Source: Bacteroidota bacterium (GTDB lineage Bacteria; Bacteroidota; Bacteroidia; Bacteroidales; FEN-979). From it: a stretch of 63,049 nucleotides of DNA. The position numbers and the translations under genes are program-made. This document shows, one piece after another, positions 7,092 through 16,013 of this stretch (the first letter of the stretch is position 1; each line of letters begins with the position of its first letter). The stretch covers positions 1 to 63,049 of the forward strand of contig JAPLDO010000072.1 of NCBI GenBank assembly GCA_026391715.1, written 5' to 3'. The notes under the pieces are model-generated. The model ran no database searches and was not told the DNA's origin. It was given only the letters and a program-made list of their open reading frames with translations.

Positions 7092-9554
7092 TTATTCAAA
7101 CAAAGAATTGTAATTATTCTCCCATCCCGGTAATTTTCCCTGAATCGAAAGATCCAGCGGAGGATTCTGCCCGCCGATGTTGAGAAGCCGCAATAACGCG
7201 GTGGAAATATAGGGGTTTTTGGCTGGGTTGAACGCTTCGCCGGTTTCACGGGTTAGACGGGCGTCGTTGCAACCTTCGGCAAAAGCATTCTTCTTCTGGA
7301 GATTGTACAGGGCGACTGAATATGGAACGGCATACTTTTGTTTCAGGCGGGCAAGTTCGAATGCCTTTTCAAGCAATTCGTATTCGTCGTTGCCGGTTCC
7401 GTTTGAAAGTCCGAGTTCGTAAGCGCGCGTTGCAGTCAATCCCTGAAGGAAAAGTTCATCAATAAGAGATTCGCCGAAACCGAGACGCACAAGCTCCTGC
7501 ACGGCGCCAAAACCGCCCAGAATTCCGTATTCGATTTCCGGCTGGTTATAATTTTTTTTGAGGCGGAAAACATTTTTCCTTTGAATGGAATCAAATTCAA
7601 CGCCGTGCAAAACCAGGTCAAACCGCTGGTTGAGAAAATAGGTAAATTCTGCGCCCCCGCCCCATTTTTCGCCAAAAACGCCAATCGTCCATACAGGCAT
7701 CTCCTGGACAAAACGGAAAAGTTTCATTCCTGCCTTTGTAAAATAAGAGGCGTCTTCTTCCCCAAGAAATTTATAACCTGTTTTGGCGTCGAACCACCCC
7801 TTGTTGAACTGCCGGGCGTCGGCGCCGAGCATACGCATTCCCTTGCCCGATGCCGTAAATAGCAACGCTCCAAGAGCTCCTTTTTCATAAAGATCAATCG
7901 AAACTCCGATGGCATGATCAAGCTGGTCGAGGGTATTGCGGTTCCATACATTCCCGCGAAGCGGATTATCGAAAATAATTGAGGCAACCCGATCCTTTTT
8001 GGAAGGATAGATGAAACGGAGATCGTTGTAATAAATATCCATCTCGTCGGTAGTGAAATTCCGCTGACATACCGGAGTCCCATAAATCCTGCCATAACCA
8101 AGCAGATTTGACCAGCCTCTCTTTTTCATGGAGTGCAATAGCGATGGTAAATCTTTTCGCGGACCCGTTTTCCCGTCAACATCAAAAAGTTCAACCCTGT
8201 CGGGATTTTCAAGTCCCGATTTTTTGACCAACCCGATGAACCCGTCAATTCCGAAATGATTGAGAAACTTATCAATAATTTCGCATAAACCATATTTGAA
8301 ACGCAGACCTGTTTTGGTCGAAGAATCAATATCGGCGGGTGTTGCGAAATTATCCTGAATAAGGTCAAGCGCGTATAACATGATCGGGATTGCATATCTT
8401 CTGAAGGTCTTTCCGCCCTTATCATCTGATTCTGCAATACGGATCAGTCCGCCGATACTTTTAATTGTTGACTCCCTGTGATCGAGGGCTTTTGCCTCCG
8501 ACAGCGACCAGTAATCAAGATTATTGATCTCGCCGATGGCAACATAAGATTTGGTTTCAGGGTTATAAACCCCTGATATTTTTTCGCGGTTTGGCGCTCC
8601 CGACCATTTGAAAAATCCCTCTTTATCCTTTGATGAAAGTCCGGTTTTTCCCGATTTCTCAAGATCTTCGATCCATTGCGGGTAATGCCTTTCGCTCTGG
8701 TTGTAAACGCTTCTCAACCGGTCGTTGGCAGGCAGAGCCTGTCCAAGATGTTTGGCGCACTCGGTGTAGGGCATGTGTCCGGTGCGGTCGAGTACCTGGA
8801 ATGGATTGGCGGTAAGGAGATCGAAAACCTGCGGCAACTCCACCAAATCCTGTCCGGTTTTTACGTCCCATTGAATAATAGCCGCCATGCCTTCGAAAAT
8901 CGGGTCGGCAATATAGCCATGATGGTCGTTGCGCAAGGCGATAACTTTCTTTTCCAGCGCTTGTTCGGCAAAGGCGACTCCTGCGGTAAAGGTCTCTTCG
9001 GAGGCATATTTTCCCTTCATCACATCGAAGAGGCGGTTGGCATGGAAAGGAAAATATCCGTGACCTGTCAGGAATTTATCCATCAGAAACCTGTCGTTGA
9101 AGAGAACGGCAAGTTCGGCAGTGGTATGAGATGAAGTGTTGGAAAAGATAAAGACAAGTTTCTCAGGGTCGGCATATTTCTCAATGTTCCCGAAAATCGC
9201 TTTCTTGACGTCAATCCGTTCAGTGGCGGCTTCCCAGATGACCTCAGCTTTGCCGAGCAATGCAAAATCCTTTGAGTAGGTAACCCGCGCAAGTAACTCT
9301 GCCGCCTGATCCTCCAGAATTCTTCCGCTACCCGCCATTGCAGAAAAATAGCTTCCGATTTCCCTTGACGCCCGTTCCAGCGCGCTGTCGGCAACGTCAA
9401 TGAAAATGACCTCATATCCGGTTTTATTGAGAATGTCAATCCCGATTCCGATTCCCATTGTTCCCGAACCGATCACGGCAATTTTTTTAATGTTGTTCAG
9501 TTTCCCAACCTCCTTCTGGAGTAGTTTGTTACCGAATGAAAAAACAGTTCCCAT
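7092..9554 (-). CDS. 3-hydroxyacyl-CoA dehydrogenase / enoyl-CoA hydratase fusion
   Basis: An 820-residue bifunctional beta-oxidation protein with the dehydrogenase first and the hydratase last, as in FadN-type proteins (classical FadB has the reverse order). The NAD motif GSGTMGIGIG lies near residue 30, followed by the dehydrogenase C-terminal region to about 460. The crotonase-like domain fills roughly 520-800 and includes a WGGGAEF oxyanion-type glycine stretch. It likely hydrates crotonyl-CoA and oxidises 3-hydroxybutyryl-CoA to acetoacetyl-CoA after glutaryl-CoA dehydrogenase. The start is uncertain. The ATG at 9554 gives an 18-residue extension. A strong AAGGAGG lies 8 bases ahead of a CTG at 9500 that would start the protein at NNIKKIAVIG. 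Confidence 0.88.
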   Translation of the reverse strand: MGTVFSFGNKLLQKEVGKLNNIKKIAVIGSGTMGIGIGIDILNKTGYEVIFIDVADSALERASREIGSYFSAMAGSGRILEDQAAELLARVTYSKDFALLGKAEVIWEAATERIDVKKAIFGNIEKYADPEKLVFIFSNTSSHTTAELAVLFNDRFLMDKFLTGHGYFPFHANRLFDVMKGKYASEETFTAGVAFAEQALEKKVIALRNDHHGYIADPIFEGMAAIIQWDVKTGQDLVELPQVFDLLTANPFQVLDRTGHMPYTECAKHLGQALPANDRLRSVYNQSERHYPQWIEDLEKSGKTGLSSKDKEGFFKWSGAPNREKISGVYNPETKSYVAIGEINNLDYWSLSEAKALDHRESTIKSIGGLIRIAESDDKGGKTFRRYAIPIMLYALDLIQDNFATPADIDSSTKTGLRFKYGLCEIIDKFLNHFGIDGFIGLVKKSGLENPDRVELFDVDGKTGPRKDLPSLLHSMKKRGWSNLLGYGRIYGTPVCQRNFTTDEMDIYYNDLRFIYPSKKDRVASIIFDNPLRGNVWNRNTLDQLDHAIGVSIDLYEKGALGALLFTASGKGMRMLGADARQFNKGWFDAKTGYKFLGEEDASYFTKAGMKLFRFVQEMPVWTIGVFGEKWGGGAEFTYFLNQRFDLVLHGVEFDSIQRKNVFRLKKNYNQPEIEYGILGGFGAVQELVRLGFGESLIDELFLQGLTATRAYELGLSNGTGNDEYELLEKAFELARLKQKYAVPYSVALYNLQKKNAFAEGCNDARLTRETGEAFNPAKNPYISTALLRLLNIGGQNPPLDLSIQGKLPGWENNYNSLFE

Positions 9555-9590
9555 AATAATGCTTTATTGGGTAATTAATATTCCTTTTGC

Positions 9591-10859
9591 TTAAACAATT
9601 TCCACGCAGATTGCGCCGCCCTGACCCCCGCCAATGCAGGCGGTGGCGATTCCGGTTTTCAACCCCTGCCGTTTTAACTCATAAACGAGATCAATAGCAA
9701 TGCGAAGCCCGGTGGCTGCAATATTGTGCCCCAGGGCGATGGCGCCGCCGTTCATGTTGGTTCGCTCGCGAGGCAGACCGAGTTCCTTTTCAACGCCGAG
9801 GTATTGTGCGGCAAACGCCTCATTGACCTCAAAGAGATCAACATCCTCCATTTTCATCTTCAGCTTTGCAAGAAGATCCCTGATTGCAGGAACCGGACCC
9901 TGCCCCATAATTTCGGGTGGAACCGTAGAAAACTGGTATCCTTTTATCCTGGCAAGGTATGGAATGTTTTGCCGGTCGGCGAAAGAACGTTCCATCAATA
10001 CCGCCGCCGCGGCGCCATCGCTGATCTGGCTTGCAGTGCCGGGAGTTACCAGACCATCGGGTTTCAGCATCGGACGAAGACCGGAAAGTTCATCCAGGCT
10101 TATGTCGTATTTTGTACCTTCATCCCGCCATACGTTTATGGCATTGCCTTTCTGATCAACTGTATCAACATTGAAAATGCCCTTCAGATAATTGTTAGAA
10201 CCTGCAGTTACAAACCGGTTCCATTGCTTCGACTGCGCTTTAATGGCGCGAACATGACTCAGATAGGAAAAGTCGTCGCAATCTTTTCGCGTAATACCTG
10301 TTTGTGCGCCGTAAAGTTCGGCAGTTTTCGGCATCAGGGTTTTAAAGAGGTTGTGGCTGAAACCCTCCATCAGGTAGTCGCGGAGAGCGCCATCTTCGAA
10401 ATCCCAGACATTATCCTTTTTTCTTCGTCCCTGGTGGATAAGATTGGTTTGCGACATATTCTCGGTTGCGAAGGATAAAACGCAATTGACATTTTCCGCG
10501 TCAGACATAATTTGGTCAAACCCGTCGGCAAGTACCTGAAAACCGGTTCCGCAGATTCGCAGAGTTGTTTTGCCTGGAGCCACTGCGAGGTTCTCTTTGT
10601 CGTTGAACTTTTGCGCAACTCTGACCGCTACATTTCTTGGCAGATAGATTTGCTGGTTCAGCGAATCAATGTAAATAATCCCGGCAACCACCTGGTCAAT
10701 TTTAATCTTTGCCAGGTCAATCCCCGATCTGACGATTGCTTCATAAACCGCCGATACGGCGAGGTCTTCGGCGGGAAGGTAGTTGTAATAGCCGCCGTGT
10801 TTGCCGATTGGCGTTCTGGCTCCGCTTACGATTACTACTTCTTTCGGTTGTTTGTCCAT
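9591..10859 (-). CDS. Thiolase (acetyl-CoA acyltransferase, FadA/FadI-like)
   Basis: The chosen ATG at 10859 gives 422 residues beginning MDKQPKEVVIVSG and directly abuts the stop of the activator gene (1 base between). The longer open frame from 10916 adds 19 residues that overlap that gene and do not look like thiolase. A cysteine in RICGTGF occupies the nucleophile position. NEAFAAQ, the GHNIAATG histidine motif and C-terminal CIGGGQGG follow. It is longer than the thiolase at 167-1357 and clearly distinct from it. It is a candidate for cleaving 3-oxopimeloyl-CoA to glutaryl-CoA and acetyl-CoA, since it directly precedes the lower-pathway genes; this substrate assignment is inference. Confidence 0.88.
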   Translation of the reverse strand: MDKQPKEVVIVSGARTPIGKHGGYYNYLPAEDLAVSAVYEAIVRSGIDLAKIKIDQVVAGIIYIDSLNQQIYLPRNVAVRVAQKFNDKENLAVAPGKTTLRICGTGFQVLADGFDQIMSDAENVNCVLSFATENMSQTNLIHQGRRKKDNVWDFEDGALRDYLMEGFSHNLFKTLMPKTAELYGAQTGITRKDCDDFSYLSHVRAIKAQSKQWNRFVTAGSNNYLKGIFNVDTVDQKGNAINVWRDEGTKYDISLDELSGLRPMLKPDGLVTPGTASQISDGAAAAVLMERSFADRQNIPYLARIKGYQFSTVPPEIMGQGPVPAIRDLLAKLKMKMEDVDLFEVNEAFAAQYLGVEKELGLPRERTNMNGGAIALGHNIAATGLRIAIDLVYELKRQGLKTGIATACIGGGQGGAICVEIV

Positions 10860-10860
10860 A

Positions 10861-11640
10861 TTATGAATTAATAGGTTGAGGTTTATTTTTTTCACCGCTG
10901 CGATTAAGCAGAACACACCCGAAGGCAGCGAGGAACTGCGAGCGTTCCGGGCTGTCGGAATCAGGATATTTTTTTTTGAAAAGCGTAACTATGGTTGGGT
11001 GCATTGAAGGCAATCCGCCGGTAATCACAACATAATCCTCAACCAATGACAGCTCGGATGATCGGAGGATAATTGAGTTGTAAATACCGAGGATGATATT
11101 GGGTAAAGATGCGCCATTCTTGATCATTCCAATGATTTCTGAAATGGCAAAGACAGTGCAGAAGCTATTGATCTTCACCTCCTGTGTGGCGTCCTTTGCA
11201 AACTCCGTAAATTCTTCAGGAGTGACGTCGAGGCGGAACGCGATTTCTTCCAGAAAGGAGCCTGTTCCTGCGGCGCATTTCCTGTTCATCTTGAACTTTT
11301 CAACCTGACCGAGCGAATTCACCTGGATAAACTTTGTGTCCTGCCCGCCGATGTCAATAATGGAACATGAGCGTTTGTAAATTTCATAAACCGCTTTGGA
11401 AAGAGCTATCAATTCTGAATTTGCAACAAAAGGCGCCTCTATCTGTTCCCTGCCGTAACCGCAGGTGTATACCGGATATTCGATTTCGTAATTTTCTGCA
11501 AAGTAACTGATGATTTTTTTGGCTGCGTTATTGAAATTATAACCCGACTTCACGCAATGAAAAGCGGTCATCCGGTTGTTTTCATCAACCAGAACTCCTT
11601 TTGTATATGACGATCCAAGATCAATACCAAGTCGCTGCAT
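10861..11640 (-). CDS. BadF/BcrA/HgdC-type ATPase activator (archerase), second copy
   Basis: This 259-residue ASKHA-fold ATPase has the length of HgdC-type activators. The phosphate-1 motif DLGSSYTKG is at the N-terminus, DIGGQDTK lies in the middle, and two cysteines in NRKCAAGTG (about 121) and FCTVFA (about 160) are the ligands of the [4Fe-4S] cluster shared by the homodimer. It lacks the long helical insertion seen in the benzoyl-CoA reductase subunit at 20123-21499. It directly follows the solitary HgdB/BcrB-like gene. It therefore probably couples ATP hydrolysis to low-potential electron transfer into that protein and not into the main reductase, which has its own ATPase pair. Confidence 0.88.
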   Translation of the reverse strand: MQRLGIDLGSSYTKGVLVDENNRMTAFHCVKSGYNFNNAAKKIISYFAENYEIEYPVYTCGYGREQIEAPFVANSELIALSKAVYEIYKRSCSIIDIGGQDTKFIQVNSLGQVEKFKMNRKCAAGTGSFLEEIAFRLDVTPEEFTEFAKDATQEVKINSFCTVFAISEIIGMIKNGASLPNIILGIYNSIILRSSELSLVEDYVVITGGLPSMHPTIVTLFKKKYPDSDSPERSQFLAAFGCVLLNRSGEKNKPQPINS

Positions 11641-11648
11641 AGAAAGTT

Positions 11649-11681
11649 AAAGGTTCAAGGTTCAAGGTTCAAGGTTCAAAG
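11649..11681. repeat. Heptamer tandem repeat GGTTCAA
   Basis: About four head-to-tail copies of GGTTCAA fill the gap between the HgdB-like gene and its activator. The same or a reverse-related heptamer recurs at 14859-14904, 24229-24263 and 58608-58640, always between genes. Confidence 0.9.
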
Positions 11682-11682
11682 T

Positions 11683-12969
11683 TTATATACGTGAATTAGT
11701 CAGTTGACCGGATAGTTGATCAATGAAAGTTTCGATGGCAATGATACTTTGTTCTTCGCTGTAGCAGCGCGGATCGCTGAGGTCGCCGTTGATTTCAAGG
11801 TAGGGGATTCCGGTTTGGTTGAAAAGTCGGTTCTGTAAGCCAAACCGGTTATTGGAATTTCGGGCGCAGGTTTTCGATTCGTGGTAAATAATCCCGTGAA
11901 TACTGAATTCATGCAGCAACCCTTCAAGTACATTTTCTTTAACCGAATCGGATCTTACAATAAATAGCTTACTGTAAGCCAGGGCTGAAGACTCAAACGG
12001 ATTTTGCGGGTCGAGATCGTCAAATACCCAGCTATTGCAATAGGTTGAGGCAACAATGCAGGTATTAAGTTTGGCGAATAATTTAGCAAGATTGCTCAGT
12101 TTGTACCACAGCGGCATGCCTTCCCAGTAAATGCGGAATCGCTCGTCAGGAACTGCGCTGATTTTGTTATCAATCCGCTCTTCGAGTTCGGCAAGAAGGA
12201 TTTTATAATAATCAACCGCATCACGAGTTCCACGCATCACAACGATAGGACCCATGTGTATGGCTGAATCGAAGAAGTTGATTGGCGAAGGAATATGTTT
12301 TGCCTTTTGCAGAACCTTTTTCCAGAGAACGCAACCGTCGTGGGATAAACCAACTCTCTCGCTGAAACTGTCAATGTCGAATTTTTTTCCAGCTACTTTT
12401 TCGAGCTCCGGAATGAGGCGATGATACTGGTCAGCCACGCTTTTAATAATCTCCTGGTTCAGGTCGGAAATTGATAACGGGGTATGAATTCCCACCACCG
12501 GAACATTAAAATGCCTGCCATAGAAGCTGAACCAATCCTCAACCTCGCGGCATTGGTTTGTGTTAAAGACAAGAATATCCGGTTTGGGAACCGAAGCAAA
12601 ACCACTCTTCTGAAGCGGAGTTTCATTTTGCAGGAAAGCGCCGATATCGCTGGTAAGATATGAACAGATATCCGGCGAATATCCATGAGCTACCGCCGTC
12701 GGGATGTATTTATCGGCGTTTTTACCGGCTCCCAGCATGGCGCCGTGGTTTTCGGGAAAATAGACTTCGAATCCCATAGAGTACAACAGTTCAGCCGGAC
12801 CAACGCTGGTACACCAGGCGATTTTCCGGTTGCGGGTTTCAGCGGCTTCTTTCAAACGCGCGAAATAACCATCCATCGTTTTGCGAAGGTCATTTACCGA
12901 GCGCAGTTTTACGAGATCGCTCTTTTCGGGGGTTATTTTTTCATTCATGATTTTCAGCAATTCCTCCAT
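11683..12969 (-). CDS. Solitary 2-hydroxyacyl-CoA dehydratase / BcrB-HgdB family iron-sulfur protein
   Basis: A 428-residue member of the family that contains BcrB, BcrC, HgdA/B and the double-cubane cluster proteins. The three canonical cluster cysteines can be placed at C102 (DICSYL), C140 (NTNQCRE) and C368 (SKTCARN). Five more cysteines occur at 53, 213, 304, 311 and 402. It is a divergent paralogue of the BcrB at 21568-22851, with similar spacing and a WEG core motif, but keeps few of BcrB's characteristic segments. No partner subunit lies beside it; the next gene is its ATPase activator. Substrate unknown: a dehydratase, a second ring reductase or a double-cubane-type reductase are possible. 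It overlaps dch by 16 bases; an ATG at 12948 would avoid the overlap. Confidence 0.8.
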   Translation of the reverse strand: MEELLKIMNEKITPEKSDLVKLRSVNDLRKTMDGYFARLKEAAETRNRKIAWCTSVGPAELLYSMGFEVYFPENHGAMLGAGKNADKYIPTAVAHGYSPDICSYLTSDIGAFLQNETPLQKSGFASVPKPDILVFNTNQCREVEDWFSFYGRHFNVPVVGIHTPLSISDLNQEIIKSVADQYHRLIPELEKVAGKKFDIDSFSERVGLSHDGCVLWKKVLQKAKHIPSPINFFDSAIHMGPIVVMRGTRDAVDYYKILLAELEERIDNKISAVPDERFRIYWEGMPLWYKLSNLAKLFAKLNTCIVASTYCNSWVFDDLDPQNPFESSALAYSKLFIVRSDSVKENVLEGLLHEFSIHGIIYHESKTCARNSNNRFGLQNRLFNQTGIPYLEINGDLSDPRCYSEEQSIIAIETFIDQLSGQLTNSRI

Positions 12970-13727
12970 ACCGGTTTTCTCTTCTCAATAAAAGCGTTGA
13001 TTCCTTCATTGCTGTCATGAGTTTCCATCATTTCGTTCACGTACATATCGGCAAATTCCGGAAGATGTTTCAGCATGAAGAAATCAAACGACGCGCGTGC
13101 CGCCCTTGTGGCAAACCGCAGCGACGAAGCGCTCTTTCCAAGGATATTTTTTTTTATCCACTCGTCAGAGCCGGCATCCATTGCCGCTTTATCTTCATAT
13201 ACTTCATTTACCAGCCCTATTGATTTTGCCTCATCGGCAGAAATAATTTTACCGGTGATAAGGAGCTCTTCGGCTCTCGCATTTCCAATTTTTAAAGGAA
13301 GGATAACGGATGCGGGAGGGGCAAATACGCCAAGCAGAATTTCCGGTTGTCCCATCTTCGCGGTTTTGTCGGCAAAGATGAAATTGCAGGCAAGCGGCAG
13401 TTCAAAACCGCCGCCGAGGCACTGACCCGATAATTTTGCAAGCGTAGGAATATGAAGGTTAATCAGCATGAAAAATATCTTATGAAACCCTTCGAGCATC
13501 TCAGCGGCTTTGTCTTTTGTGTGTTCTGCAACGCTTGCGCCAAAAGAAAAGTTATTTCCCGCGCCTTCAAAGGTTATCAGCTTGACCTCATTTTTCTCCT
13601 TCAGCGAAACCAGAAAATCAGTAATCCCGCGCATCATAATGGCGTCGAGAATGTTGGCTTTTCCGTCGTCGAGAATTACCCGCGCAACGGCGTTGTCGTA
13701 TAGAAACTCAACTTTAAGTTTTTGCAT
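12954..13727 (-). CDS. dch: Cyclohexa-1,5-diene-1-carbonyl-CoA hydratase
   Basis: A 257-residue crotonase-fold protein. The segments FSFGASVAEH, GQCLGGGFELP and GQPEILLGVFAPPAS are typical of dienoyl-CoA hydratases of the benzoyl-CoA pathway and set it apart from ordinary enoyl-CoA hydratases. It adds water to the cyclic dienoyl-CoA made by benzoyl-CoA reductase, giving 6-hydroxycyclohex-1-ene-1-carbonyl-CoA. It lies 20 bases after oah and near had, so the three genes for hydration, oxidation and ring opening are together. Translation of the next gene may be coupled, since the reading frames overlap by 16 bases. Cytoplasmic. Confidence 0.93.
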   Translation of the reverse strand: MQKLKVEFLYDNAVARVILDDGKANILDAIMMRGITDFLVSLKEKNEVKLITFEGAGNNFSFGASVAEHTKDKAAEMLEGFHKIFFMLINLHIPTLAKLSGQCLGGGFELPLACNFIFADKTAKMGQPEILLGVFAPPASVILPLKIGNARAEELLITGKIISADEAKSIGLVNEVYEDKAAMDAGSDEWIKKNILGKSASSLRFATRAARASFDFFMLKHLPEFADMYVNEMMETHDSNEGINAFIEKRKPVWRNC

Positions 13728-13747
13728 ATATCTGAGAATAATTGTGA

Positions 13748-14830
13748 TTACTTGAATTGCGGAGAAATCGCTTTAATAAGATCATCATTCCATTCATGTC
13801 CCTCCGCAAGCATTTGCCTAAGCTTTATGAAGTCCGCCTCCCGTTTATCTTTCGGTCCATCGTTAAACGCCCGGAAACCGGCTTTGCCTTCGGTCATCAT
13901 GTTAAGCGCAAGCCAGTCGCGGTTGCTTTCCTTGTTTTTATCCCAGTGTTCGAGTTTGTGTTTACGCAGGGAATTAAGCGTTTTGCTCAGACAATTCGGC
14001 ATCAGGTACATGAGTTTGGTGCATAAACGTTCTACCGCCTGATCCAGCATTGATAGATCCATTTCCCCCGACTTCATCAATTCTTTGCCTTTGACAAGGT
14101 CTTCGCCGGTTTTCATTTTTCCGTAAATGATCTGCCCTTTGTTGTTTATCCATTGATCGGTATAAACCAATGGATTCGGGATGAATTCGCCGTTTACTTT
14201 GAGCGCCGGCGTCGCCTCGGTAATTAATCCCCATCTCACTGCCTCGTGCGCCGACCATGGATCGCAGACTGTACAGGAGAACATTGAATTTTCAATACCA
14301 ACAAACAGCGGAAGAAAATCGGTTGACCCGCCATCCGGCGCGCTGCCATGTTTTGGACCCGCCTGTCCGAACCTCGCAAAATCCTGGGCGATAGAAAAAT
14401 CGCAAGCCATACCAATCTCCTGACCGCCGCCGATGCGCATACCGTTTACCCGGCAAATTACGGGTTTATCATTCATAAGAATTGATGAAACCATATCGTT
14501 GAAAAGGCGCATGTATTGCTTATATTCCTGAGGATTGCCCGCATAATATTCGGCATACTCTTTAGTGTTGCCTCCGGTGCAAAAAGCTTTATCGCCAACG
14601 CCGGTGAAAACTACAGCCACTACGCTGCGGTCGTTGGAGCATTCCCTCATGGCAAGAATTACCTCTTTTACGGCATTTGTTGTATAGGAGTTAAACTGCT
14701 GGGGATTGTTCAGAATAATCCATGCGTTGAAAAGTCCTTCAACATTATTGCCGTTAACATCTTTGCAGGGACGCTTTTCAAAAATGATCTCTTTGTAACT
14801 ATTTTCTGTAAGATTGTGGCTTGCTAACAT
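13748..14830 (-). CDS. oah: 6-oxocyclohex-1-ene-1-carbonyl-CoA hydrolase (ring-opening)
   Basis: A 360-residue crotonase-superfamily protein, about 100 residues longer than simple hydratases, as in the Oah/BamA family. Features that fit BamA include FCTGGNTKEYAEYY near the first oxyanion segment, GMRIGGGQEIGMACDF, and FGQAGPKHGSAPDGGSTDF. The enzyme hydrates and hydrolytically cleaves the ring of 6-oxocyclohex-1-ene-1-carbonyl-CoA to 3-hydroxypimeloyl-CoA. It is the recognised marker for anaerobic aromatic ring cleavage. It sits between had and dch in the operon, so it confirms that a real benzoyl-CoA pathway is encoded and not only a reductase of the same superfamily. Confidence 0.95.
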   Translation of the reverse strand: MLASHNLTENSYKEIIFEKRPCKDVNGNNVEGLFNAWIILNNPQQFNSYTTNAVKEVILAMRECSNDRSVVAVVFTGVGDKAFCTGGNTKEYAEYYAGNPQEYKQYMRLFNDMVSSILMNDKPVICRVNGMRIGGGQEIGMACDFSIAQDFARFGQAGPKHGSAPDGGSTDFLPLFVGIENSMFSCTVCDPWSAHEAVRWGLITEATPALKVNGEFIPNPLVYTDQWINNKGQIIYGKMKTGEDLVKGKELMKSGEMDLSMLDQAVERLCTKLMYLMPNCLSKTLNSLRKHKLEHWDKNKESNRDWLALNMMTEGKAGFRAFNDGPKDKREADFIKLRQMLAEGHEWNDDLIKAISPQFK

Positions 14831-14858
14831 CGTTTCATTTATTTGGTTAATATTTGAT

Positions 14859-14904
14859 TGAACTTGGAACTTGGAACTTGGAACTTTGAACGTTGAACCT
14901 GGAA
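14859..14904. repeat. Heptamer tandem repeat TTGGAAC with decayed units
   Basis: Perfect TTGGAAC units followed by degenerate ones (such as TTTGAAC and GTTGAAC) fill most of the 86-base gap between had and oah. Period is seven, as in the tracts at 11649, 24229 and 58608. Confidence 0.88.
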
Positions 14905-14916
14905 CGGTCGTTACTT

Positions 14917-15987
14917 TTAATCAACATCAGGTACCAACACCGACCTTTCCCTGTAAACATGATTCAGCGTATTTCTGAAAACCTCATTTATTCTGGATAA
15001 TGGAAAAGTCTCAACAAAGTCGTCAATCTTCAGTTTGTCGGTTGCGATCAGATCAACCACTTCGGGGTAAAGCTCAGGCTTGCAGCCCCATGTTCCGATC
15101 AGTTTGGCGTCGAAAGCCATCAGATTGCTCAGCCTGACCTCAGTTCTGTCGAGGGTAAAACCGACGATTGATAATGTGGATGTGAAGGTGATGAGGTTGA
15201 ATCCCAGTTCCTGCCCCTGTTTCGTGCCCGACATTTCAAAAATCTTCCATCCGAAGCGTGAAACGCCAAGTCCTTTGGCAATTTCGCGAACTTTTTCCTT
15301 TATTGCTTTTATATCCATTCCCTTCACATTAAGAGTGGCGTCAATCCCATGTTTTTCCGCAGTTTCCAGTTTTTCATCGTCAATATCGAGCGCGAGTACT
15401 TTAGCGCCAAAGATGCGGGCAATGAGCGCAGCATAGATTCCGACGCCGCCAACGCCAATAACAATTGCAAGATCTCCGGCTTCAAGTTCCGATTTTTTAA
15501 TTACCTGGTATGGAGTGGAAATTGCATCGGCGATAACCGATAGTTTTTCCAGCGGGTATTTGGTAAGAAGTTTGTCGGGAACCCTACAAAGAAAACGTGC
15601 GGGAACCTTGATATGCGAAGCGAATCCGCCATGAAAATCATTGCCGGGCATAAGTTGTTTCTGGCACATATTGCTCCGCCCTTTTTTGCATAATTCGCAC
15701 TCGCCACAGGGAAGAACGGCAGGAATAATAACGTTTTTCCCCAACCATTCCGGTGGACCGGCGATAACCGTTCCGCTGATTTCATGGCCAAGAGTAAGAG
15801 GAAGCTCTTTCTTTGTTTTCACGCCATAATGCCAGAAACTTAGGTCGGTATGACAAACGCCGCAACCGGCTATCTTTACCAGAGCTTCATCACTTTCTGT
15901 TGCAGGGAATGGATTTTCGACATACTGAAAATCGGCGTCCGGCGCCGTCATCTGCCAGGAACACATTTGCTTATCCATAATTGTCAT
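14917..15987 (-). CDS. had: 6-hydroxycyclohex-1-ene-1-carbonyl-CoA dehydrogenase
   Basis: A zinc-type medium-chain alcohol dehydrogenase of 356 residues. The catalytic-zinc region GCGVCHTDLSFWHYG and GHE, the structural-zinc cysteines (CGECELCKKG...C) and the NAD-binding GVGGVGIYAA are all present. Within this broad family the short CHTDLSFWHYGV stretch and the position directly before oah identify it as Had. It oxidises the 6-hydroxy group to the 6-oxo compound with NAD+, making the substrate for ring opening. An ATG three codons in (15978) is an equally possible start. A gap of 26 bases separates it from the upstream ketopantoate-reductase-like gene. Confidence 0.92.
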   Translation of the reverse strand: MTIMDKQMCSWQMTAPDADFQYVENPFPATESDEALVKIAGCGVCHTDLSFWHYGVKTKKELPLTLGHEISGTVIAGPPEWLGKNVIIPAVLPCGECELCKKGRSNMCQKQLMPGNDFHGGFASHIKVPARFLCRVPDKLLTKYPLEKLSVIADAISTPYQVIKKSELEAGDLAIVIGVGGVGIYAALIARIFGAKVLALDIDDEKLETAEKHGIDATLNVKGMDIKAIKEKVREIAKGLGVSRFGWKIFEMSGTKQGQELGFNLITFTSTLSIVGFTLDRTEVRLSNLMAFDAKLIGTWGCKPELYPEVVDLIATDKLKIDDFVETFPLSRINEVFRNTLNHVYRERSVLVPDVD

Positions 15988-16013
15988 TTAATGGTTTATA
16001 CTTTGCTTTGGTT

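Noticed and set aside
10860-10916. Longer start for the second thiolase
   Set aside because: The extra 19 residues overlap the activator gene and do not resemble thiolase sequence; the ATG at 10859 abuts the activator stop.
11649-14904. Possible CRISPR array from regularly repeated units
   Set aside because: The units are seven-base tandem repeats without spacers, and no cas genes are present.
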